A DNA stretch of 36,576 nt from Roseomonas rosulenta (GTDB lineage: Bacteria; Pseudomonadota; Alphaproteobacteria; Acetobacterales; Acetobacteraceae): the NCBI RefSeq assembly GCF_016106005.1, contig NZ_JACADR010000014.1, positions 1 to 36,576 on the forward strand, in the 5' to 3' direction. Position 1 is the first letter of the stretch. The number at the start of each line of letters is the position of its first letter. Shown piece after piece: positions 31,397-36,576 of this stretch. The translations under genes and the position numbers were made by a program. The notes under the pieces are model-generated. The model saw nothing but the letters and a program-made list of their open reading frames with translations. It was not told the origin of the DNA and searched no databases.

Positions 31397-31950
31397 GCGC
31401 CGGCCCTCAGGCAGCGGGCGACGCAGGGCAGGAAATGCGCGACGGGCGGCGTCTCCAGGGCGCGGACCTTCGCTGCCTCGCCGTAGCGGCGCAGCGTCAC
31501 CGCCGCGGCGTGATGGGGCAGCGCCTCGAAGGCCGCGATCTCCGAAGCGCTCATCGGGCCGCCCTGCAGGGCCAGGCTGCGCACGCTGTCGGGCGAGAGG
31601 CGCGCGACGTAATCCGCCTCCGTCGCACATAGGTAGCGCTTGGCGGCGACGTGCAGGCGCACGGGTTCCGTCACCTCCGGGCCGAAATGGCGCGTGAGCC
31701 AGGCATGGCCGAGCTCCTCGTGCCGGTCATCGACGCCCTCGGCCGCCGGGTCCTCGCCGAGGTCGTGAACGAGATGGCCGATGTCGTGCAGCAGCGCCGC
31801 GGCAATCAGCGCGTCCGGCTGGCCGTCGCGCTCGGCGAGCCGGGCGGCCTGGAGCGCGTGCTCGCGCTGCGTCACGTCATGCAGGCCATAGGCGCCATCG
31901 GCGCGGTGTTCGAGCAGGTCATGGATCTCGGTGACGACGTCGGGCGTCAT
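31393..31950 (-). CDS. HD-domain protein, PhnZ/TIGR03276-like, altered site
   Basis: The 185-residue protein resembles the phosphonate-operon HD family (TIGR03276), to which the iron oxygenase PhnZ belongs. Spacing matches PhnZ as I recall it: H31, H55-D56 (LLHDIGH), H77 and H100 fit four of its metal ligands and their Asp partner, and Y21 fits the lid tyrosine. Two key positions do not. The lid glutamate (E27 in PhnZ) is H24, and the last ligand Asp (D161) falls on G157, in RRYGEAAK where RRWDD-x-x-K is usual. E158 could substitute. It is the first gene of the minus-strand half, coupled to the phosphodiesterase. A changed substrate or an inactive iron site is possible. Confidence 0.82.
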   Translation of the reverse strand: MTPDVVTEIHDLLEHRADGAYGLHDVTQREHALQAARLAERDGQPDALIAAALLHDIGHLVHDLGEDPAAEGVDDRHEELGHAWLTRHFGPEVTEPVRLHVAAKRYLCATEADYVARLSPDSVRSLALQGGPMSASEIAAFEALPHHAAAVTLRRYGEAAKVRALETPPVAHFLPCVARCLRAGA

Positions 31951-32270
31951 GGCGCTCTCGTTGGGCGGGTTGAAGCGGCAGCAGCGCGATCATGGACCAG
32001 GCCCGGCGGGCCCGGCCACGGCCTTGCGGATCGACGCCGCGGCACCCGAGCCTCTCCCACGACGCCGGCAACGGTTCGATGACCCCTGCATGACACTGGC
32101 GTGAATCGCTTTCGCCGCCACCGCGCGGCGCGCTGGCGCCGGAGCGCCCGTGATCCTGCCCCGGCGTCCGGGATGGCCGGTCGGGCATGCCGAATCCTCG
32201 ATCGCCCGCCTTCCCTTGCGGAGGGCGAGCCTGCGTAACAGCATGGCGCCGGCAATCGCGGAGGAAGCGC
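31951..32270. other. Divergent intergenic region, 320 bp
   Basis: It separates the HD gene (minus) from the acyl-CoA dehydrogenase (plus). It holds the Pho-box-like repeat at 32079-32096, a GC-rich self-complementary stretch near 32000-32025, and the GGAGGAAG ribosome-binding site before 32271. No gene is supported; frames open across it lack domains. Confidence 0.5.
32079..32096 (-). promoter_or_regulatory. Candidate Pho box upstream of the HD gene
   Basis: Read on the minus strand, GTGTCAT, four bases, GGGTCAT matches 11 of 14 positions of two CTGTCAT half-sites at the exact pitch. It is 129 bases upstream of the HD gene start. With the similar element at 25942-25959, it suggests that phosphate starvation switches on both halves of the locus. 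Confidence 0.42.
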
Positions 32271-33437
32271 ATGGATTTCGGCCTGTCGCCCGAACAGGAG
32301 GCGATCGTGGAGGGCGTGAGCGCCGTCTGCCGCCGCTTCGGCGACGAGTACTGGCGGTCCTGCGACGACGAGGCGCGCTTCCCCTGCGAATTCCATCGCG
32401 CCATGGCCGAGGGCGGCTGGCTCGGCATCACCATGCCGGAGGTGCATGGCGGCGCGGGCCTCGGCGTCACCGAGGCCGCGCTGATGATGCACACCGTCGC
32501 GCGCCATGGCGGCGCGATGGCCGCGGCGTCGTCCATCCACATCAACATGTTCGGCCCGCACCCCATCGTGGTGCACGGCACGCCCGAGCAGAAGGCGCGC
32601 TGGATCCCGCCGCTGATCGCGGGCACCGACCAGGCCTGCTTCGGCGTGACGGAACCCAATGCGGGGCTCGACACCACCTCCATCACCACCTTCGCGACGA
32701 AGGTGCCCGGCGGCTATCGGGTGAACGGGCGCAAGATGTGGACCTCGACCGGCCAGGTCGCGAACAAGATCCTGCTGCTGACGCGCACCACGAAGAAGGA
32801 GGATGCGCGCAGGCCGACCGAGGGCATCACGCTGTTCTACACCGACATCGACCGCAGCAAGGTCGAGATCAAGCGCATCCCGAAGATGGGCCGCGCGGCG
32901 GTCGATTCGAACATGACCTTCATCGACGACCTGTTCATCCCCGACGAGGACCGCATCGGGGAGGAAGGCCGCGGCTTCTCCTACATCCTCGACAGCCTGA
33001 ACCCCGAGCGCGTGCTGATCGCGGCGGAAGCGATCGCGATCGGCCGCGATGCGCTCGATCGCGCGGCGCGCTACGGCCAGGACCGCGTGGTCTTCGGTCG
33101 GCCGATCGGCCAGAACCAAGCGATCCAGCATCCGCTCGCGGAATGCTGGACGGCGCTCGAATCCGCCTGGCTGATGACGCTGAAGGCGGCCTGGCTGTAT
33201 GACACCGGCAGGCCCTGCGGGGCGGAGGCGAATGCGGCCAAGCTGCTTGGCGGCCGCGCCGGGCACAATGCCTGCCTGCAGGCGGTGCTGACTCATGGCG
33301 GCATGGGCTATGCGAAGGAATACGTGGTCGAGCGCTTGCTGCGCGAAGTGCTGATCTGCCGCATCGCGCCGGTCTCCGAGCAGATGGTGCTGTCCTTCAT
33401 CGCCGAGCGCGTGCTCGGCCAGCCGAGATCCTATTGA
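32271..33437 (+). CDS. Acyl-CoA dehydrogenase family flavoenzyme
   Basis: The 388-residue protein is an acyl-CoA dehydrogenase: an N-terminal helical domain (MDFGLSPEQEAIVEGV), FGVTEPNAGLDTTSITT in the FAD/substrate strand region, GYRVNGRKMWTSTGQVAN, and a C-terminal helical domain with YGQDRVVFGRPIGQNQAIQHPLA and GGMGYAKEYVVERLLREV. E350 is in the position of the catalytic base. GGAGGAAG precedes the ATG at 32271. The acyl chain used cannot be read. The dehydrogenase gene 77 bases downstream may be co-transcribed, and both could serve a carboxylic-acid catabolic route. Confidence 0.93.
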   Translation: MDFGLSPEQEAIVEGVSAVCRRFGDEYWRSCDDEARFPCEFHRAMAEGGWLGITMPEVHGGAGLGVTEAALMMHTVARHGGAMAAASSIHINMFGPHPIVVHGTPEQKARWIPPLIAGTDQACFGVTEPNAGLDTTSITTFATKVPGGYRVNGRKMWTSTGQVANKILLLTRTTKKEDARRPTEGITLFYTDIDRSKVEIKRIPKMGRAAVDSNMTFIDDLFIPDEDRIGEEGRGFSYILDSLNPERVLIAAEAIAIGRDALDRAARYGQDRVVFGRPIGQNQAIQHPLAECWTALESAWLMTLKAAWLYDTGRPCGAEANAAKLLGGRAGHNACLQAVLTHGGMGYAKEYVVERLLREVLICRIAPVSEQMVLSFIAERVLGQPRSY

Positions 33438-33514
33438 GCCTGACGGCGCCACGGCGTCCGCGCCGCGGGCGACATCTGCCCAGCCTGACGTCCTGACCCC
33501 GCGAGGCCCGCCCC

Positions 33515-34642
33515 ATGCCGACCCCCGCCAATGCGCTGCGCATCGCCGTCCTGCCGGGCGATGGCATCGGCACCGAGGTGACCGAGGCGACGCTCGCCGT
33601 GCTCGAGCCGCTGGCGCGGCGGCATGGCATCGGCCTTGCTTTCGAGACGCTGCGCGCCGGCGCCTTCTGCTACCGCGACACCGGCACGGCCATGAGCGAG
33701 GAGACCTTCGCGCGCGCCGCCGCCGCTGATGCCATCCTGCTGGGGGCGATGGGCTGGCCGGAGATCCGCGCGGCCGACGGCACCGAGATCGCCCCGCAGC
33801 TCGACCTGCGCTTCCGGCTCAACCTCTATGCCGGGGTGCGGCCGTTCCGGGCCATCCCGGGCGTGCCTTCCGCGCTCGCCGATCCGCGCGCGCGCGACAT
33901 CGATCTGGTGATCGTGCGCGAGAGCACCGAGGGGCTGTTCTTCTCGCGCGACCGCGGCGTGGTCACGCATGACATGGCCGAGGAGACGCTGCGCATCACC
34001 CGCCCGGTCACCGAGAAGCTGGCGCGCTTCGCCTTCGGCCTGGCGCGGCGTCGCGCGGAGGCGCGCGGGCGTCCACGCGGCACGGAGGCGCGCGGGCGCC
34101 CGGGCGTGGTGACGCTGGTCGACAAGGCCAATGTGTTCCGCGCCTTCGCCTTCATGCGCGCCATCTTCGCCGAGGTGGCGGCGGAGTTCCACGACATCGA
34201 GAGCCGCAGCCACTACGTCGATGCCATGGCGCTCGACCTGGTGCGCCGGCCCTGGGACTTCGACGTGCTGCCGACCGAGAACATGTTCGGCGACATTCTC
34301 TCTGACCTCGGCGCGGGGCTGGTGGGGGGCATGGGCTTCGCGCCGAGCGCCGATATCGGCGACACCCACGCGGTGTTCCAGCCGGCGCATGGCACCGCGC
34401 CCGACATCGCGGGGCAGGGCGTGGCGAACCCGACCGCGACGCTGCTGAGTGCCGCGATGATGCTGGATTGGCTAGGCGCGCGCGGCGCCGGCCAGGGCTT
34501 CACGGATGCCGCGGCAGAGCTGGAGGCGGCGGTGGATGCGGCCTTCGCCGACGGCCTGCGCACGCCTGACATCGGCGGGCGCGACGGGACGGGGGCGGTG
34601 GCGCGGGCGGTGGCGGCGCGGATCGGCGCGGCGTCCGGTTGA
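33515..34642 (+). CDS. Isopropylmalate/tartrate/isocitrate-type dehydrogenase
   Basis: The 375-residue NAD-dependent beta-decarboxylating dehydrogenase shows LPGDGIGTEV, the R-E-S-T-E-G loop (others have RENTEG), VTLVDKANVFR with the catalytic Lys, and TENMFGDILSDLGAGLVGGMG with the metal Asp residues. HGTAPDIAGQGVANPTA follows near the C-terminus. The tartrate or isopropylmalate branch is likely, and substrate is not determined. An insert of two 9-residue repeats (EARGRPRGT at 182-190 and EARGRPGVV at 191-199) interrupts the chain just before VTLVDKANV, where relatives have only a few residues. Confidence 0.9.
   Translation: MPTPANALRIAVLPGDGIGTEVTEATLAVLEPLARRHGIGLAFETLRAGAFCYRDTGTAMSEETFARAAAADAILLGAMGWPEIRAADGTEIAPQLDLRFRLNLYAGVRPFRAIPGVPSALADPRARDIDLVIVRESTEGLFFSRDRGVVTHDMAEETLRITRPVTEKLARFAFGLARRRAEARGRPRGTEARGRPGVVTLVDKANVFRAFAFMRAIFAEVAAEFHDIESRSHYVDAMALDLVRRPWDFDVLPTENMFGDILSDLGAGLVGGMGFAPSADIGDTHAVFQPAHGTAPDIAGQGVANPTATLLSAAMMLDWLGARGAGQGFTDAAAELEAAVDAAFADGLRTPDIGGRDGTGAVARAVAARIGAASG
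34056..34098. repeat. 27-bp duplication inside the dehydrogenase gene
   Basis: A 16-base stretch, CGGAGGCGCGCGGGCG, occurs at 34056-34071 and again at 34083-34098, offset by exactly 27 bases. It duplicates nine codons in frame and makes the EARGRP-EARGRP insert. Confidence 0.75.
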
Positions 34643-34712
34643 GGCGCCGGCCGCCCGCGCGGGACGATTTCACGCTATGGTCACGCCAATGTGTTGATAG
34701 GCCCTTGTCGAA

Positions 34713-34949
34713 TCAAACCACAGGTTGAAATGCCTCAGCAGGCAACCGGGCACGAGGCGACGAGGACAGTATGGCGCTGACGGCATGGAGAAGACGCACG
34801 GCGTCCTCGTTGCCGGCCTCATGGGCCTGGGCAAGGCAACGTTCGACGGCGGCGGTGGCGGCGGAGATCGGGTCGGTCGTGACCTCCGACAGGCTCCGCG
34901 TGGCCTTCGCCCCGGTGCTGAGAAACAAGCTCGTGACGACCTGATTCAT
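34713..34949 (-). CDS. Small helical protein of unknown function
   Basis: The 78-residue product starts at ATG 34949 after an AGGGGGAA site eight bases upstream. The longer frame to 35030 lacks such a signal. The sequence is mostly amphipathic helix: ITSLFL-like start (NQVVTSLFLSTG), then DPISAATAAVERCLAQAHEAGNE and AVRLLHAVSAILSS. It has one Cys, no membrane segment and no signal peptide. Codon pattern and ribosome-binding site support a real gene. I do not recognise it. It converges on the preceding dehydrogenase with 70 bases between stops. Confidence 0.65.
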   Translation of the reverse strand: MNQVVTSLFLSTGAKATRSLSEVTTDPISAATAAVERCLAQAHEAGNEDAVRLLHAVSAILSSSPRARLPAEAFQPVV

Positions 34950-35735
34950 CGGAATTCCCCCTGCAACAGCCTCAGGGCCTGGCGGCGCCCCCGCGCCTGC
35001 CGTGGCTCGCGCCCTGGTCGGCATCCCCATGCCGGCCCGGTTCCTGATATTGCCCCGAGGCGGCGGATCGAGGCACTCCTTTCCGCGTCTTCCCGGCCGT
35101 GGGATGTCATTGTGCCGTCCGGGTGTTGCAGAAAAGAATCACCCCGGCTTTGGGCGATGTCTTTATCCGGCGAGAAGCGCATCGAATTCGGCGAATATAG
35201 TTCAAAAAACGGCACGACGGGTCCTTGAGCCGCCGCGATGTCGCGCGAACCGACCCGGCCCTGCCCGGGGGGCTGCGAGCAACGCCCCGTCGCACTGCCA
35301 TCGCGGCTAGGACGCCGCACCGAGACTGCATCCGCAGGTTCTCGCGATGCCGCACCGCCGCGTTGTCGGCGGGAATTGGAGGGCTGCGTCCTCCCGCGGC
35401 AGGGTCGCCGGGCGTCCGGCCCTGGCAATGCAAGCGAGTCGATCCGACCGAGGGCGCGCGTAAGTTGCAGCGAGAGCGGATTTTTCACTGTCGATGGCAA
35501 TAAAAACGCCATTGCACACTCTTGTGAATTTCTCGAATACTTTAAAAACCGGTGTTGTCGTCAGGGATGCCGGTACCCCCCCCGCGTGCTGCCGCCTTCC
35601 CCCCAGGCGGCACGCGCCCAGCCGGCGGACTGCCGGATGAACAGGCTTGGCCATGATGCGCTGCGGAACCCCCGTTGCCCGGCAGCACCTGCGTAGCGTC
35701 TGCCGCCCTTCGCGCGCCGATTGCCGGATCGTGTC
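34950..35735. other. Long non-coding stretch with AT-rich islands
   Basis: This stretch of 786 bases has no convincing gene. A minus-strand frame 34946-35512 is open but has no ribosome-binding site and a patchwork composition. Two AT-richer islands stand out in this GC-rich window, about 35150-35220 and 35480-35560. The second holds a minus-strand promoter-like pair (TTCACA at 35528-35523, TTTTAT at 35505-35500, 17 apart) and a weaker plus-strand pair (TTGCAC at 35512-35517, AATACT at 35536-35541, 18 apart). They could drive the small gene at 34949 and the AMP-binding gene at 35736, or an untranslated RNA. Confidence 0.5.
35500..35528 (-). promoter_or_regulatory. Candidate promoter in AT-rich island
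   Basis: Minus-strand TTCACA and TTTTAT, 17 bases apart, match five and four of six sigma-70 positions. No gene starts close behind; the nearest minus-strand start, at 34949, is about 550 bases away. That distance leaves room for a long leader or a small RNA. Confidence 0.4.
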
Positions 35736-36576
35736 GTGCTGAACGTTGGCGCCCCCGGCCTCGCCGAGGCATGCTGCGACCGCTGGGCCGATGGCAGCGG
35801 CCGCCTCGCCCTGATCCGCCCGCGCCCCGATGGGCCAAACGAGGCGGTGAGCTTCGACGCGCTGCACGTCACCTCCTGCCGCGTGGCTCAGGTGCTGCGG
35901 GCGAATGGCATCGGCCGGCGCGACCGCGTCGGCATTCTGCTGCCGCAGGGGCCCGAGGCGGTGATCGCGCTGCTCGCCGCCTGGCGGCTCGGTGCCATCG
36001 CGGTGCCGCTGGCGCGCATGCTGGACGGGCCGGCGCTGGCCTTCCGGCTCGAGCACGCCGGCGTGGCCGCGCTGGTGACCGACGATTCGGGGCTCGATGC
36101 GACCGAGGCGCTGCGCCCGGGCCTGCCCGGCCTGCGCCTGGTGCTCGGCACCGAGCGCACGGGCGGCGGCGTCCTGTCCTTCTGGCAGGAGGCCGGGCGC
36201 GCGCCGGGCGGCGACCCCGGCACCGTCGTCGCCGCGGGTGACCCGGCGCTGATCCTTTACACCGCCTGCGCGCGCGGCGTGCTGCATGCGCATCGCGCCC
36301 TGGCGGGCAACCTGCCGGGTGTCGCGGCGCAGCACGGCGGCTTCCCGTGTCCGGGCGACCTGGTCTGGACGCCGATGGACTGGGCCTGGCGCTCCGGCCT
36401 GTTCGATGCGCTGCTGCCGGCGCTGTTCCACGGCGTCCCGGTCCTGGCCGCCCCCATGCCGCGCTTCGAGGCCGCGCGCGCGCTGGCGCTGATGGCGCGC
36501 CACGGCGTGCGCAACGCCGTGCTGCCGGCGGCCGCGCTCGGCGCCCTGCGCGATGCCCTGCCGCCGGAGCCTGCCG
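35736..36576 (+). CDS. AMP-binding acyl-CoA synthetase-like, 3' cut, lacks P-loop
   Basis: The plus strand is open from 35697 to the right edge; I chose GTG 35736 (TTG 35721 is possible), with no strong ribosome-binding site. The first 280 residues match adenylate-forming acyl-CoA synthetases: LPQGPEAVIALLAAWRLGAIAVPL, then LILYTACARGVLHAHRAL, WTPMDWAWRSGLFDALLPAL and HGVPVLAAP. The normal phosphate-binding motif YTSGTTGxPKG at the end of this run is replaced by YTACARG (residues 175-181), four residues short and without the Ser/Thr/Gly/Lys set. Everything around it fits well, so adenylation is likely impaired or altered. The C-terminal half lies outside the window. Confidence 0.82.
   Translation, partial: MLNVGAPGLAEACCDRWADGSGRLALIRPRPDGPNEAVSFDALHVTSCRVAQVLRANGIGRRDRVGILLPQGPEAVIALLAAWRLGAIAVPLARMLDGPALAFRLEHAGVAALVTDDSGLDATEALRPGLPGLRLVLGTERTGGGVLSFWQEAGRAPGGDPGTVVAAGDPALILYTACARGVLHAHRALAGNLPGVAAQHGGFPCPGDLVWTPMDWAWRSGLFDALLPALFHGVPVLAAPMPRFEAARALALMARHGVRNAVLPAAALGALRDALPPEPA

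Noticed and set aside
34946-35512. A 188-codon minus-strand frame as a gene.
   Set aside because: Its ATG lies inside the promoter-like element, the composition changes along it, and its 3' end overlaps the start of the small gene at 34949.

Overview
The window is very GC-rich, with dense, overlapping genes, GTG starts alongside ATG, and reading frames rich in Ala, Gly and Arg. This codon use and the protein families present (amidohydrolases, a TIGR03364-like FAD enzyme, a fused phosphonate permease, DUF2169/DUF4150 type VI secretion proteins) suggest an alphaproteobacterium, most likely an Acetobacteraceae member of the Roseomonas type. That assignment is inferred from style and gene content. 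No rRNA or tRNA gene, CRISPR array or insertion sequence was seen.

Layout. (1) 1-1149: the start of an unknown gene cut by the left edge, a small secreted eight-cysteine protein with a twin CX3C pattern, and a four-copy 27-bp repeat. (2) 1138-3715, minus: two amidohydrolases and a stand-alone Rieske protein with overlapping stops and starts. (3) 3849-8759, plus: a tightly packed operon of metallo-beta-lactamase-fold hydrolase, gamma-glutamyltransferase, adenosine-deaminase-like hydrolase and M20 peptidase. (4) 8766-11373, minus: a MoaD/ThiS-like sulfur carrier beside a BNR-repeat protein, a DUF1579 protein, an AHSA1 protein and an ArsR regulator. The regulator's promoter carries a perfect 12-bp palindrome, and its mRNA is probably leaderless.

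(5) 11414-18699, minus: a type VI secretion spike module in the order VgrG, small membrane protein, DUF2169-pentapeptide fusion, pentapeptide protein, DUF3540 protein, DUF4150 PAAR-like tip. No sheath, baseplate or membrane-complex gene and no recognisable toxin is present, so it looks like a satellite loading module. (6) 19253-23561, minus: Cache-HAMP sensor without an output domain, HlyD-like periplasmic adaptor, and a processive GT2 glycosyltransferase with a degenerate PilZ-like tail, probably for an exopolysaccharide.

(7) 23981-31950: a phosphonate locus. The plus-strand half encodes an FAD amine oxidase-like enzyme, phosphonatase PhnX and a 2-aminoethylphosphonate ABC transporter (binding protein, ATPase, fused permease). 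The convergent half encodes a type I phosphodiesterase/phosphonoacetate-hydrolase-like enzyme and a PhnZ-related HD protein with altered key residues. The halves meet at a perfect 15-bp-stem terminator. Pho-box-like direct repeats lie upstream of the transporter genes and of the HD gene. Import of 2-aminoethylphosphonate, oxidative deamination to phosphonoacetaldehyde and hydrolysis to phosphate and acetaldehyde is the simplest reading; no PhnW transaminase is visible.

(8) 32271-36576: an acyl-CoA dehydrogenase, an isopropylmalate/tartrate-type dehydrogenase with a duplicated 9-residue insert, a small helical protein, an AT-richer non-coding stretch, and the 5' part of an AMP-binding synthetase whose phosphate-binding loop is missing.
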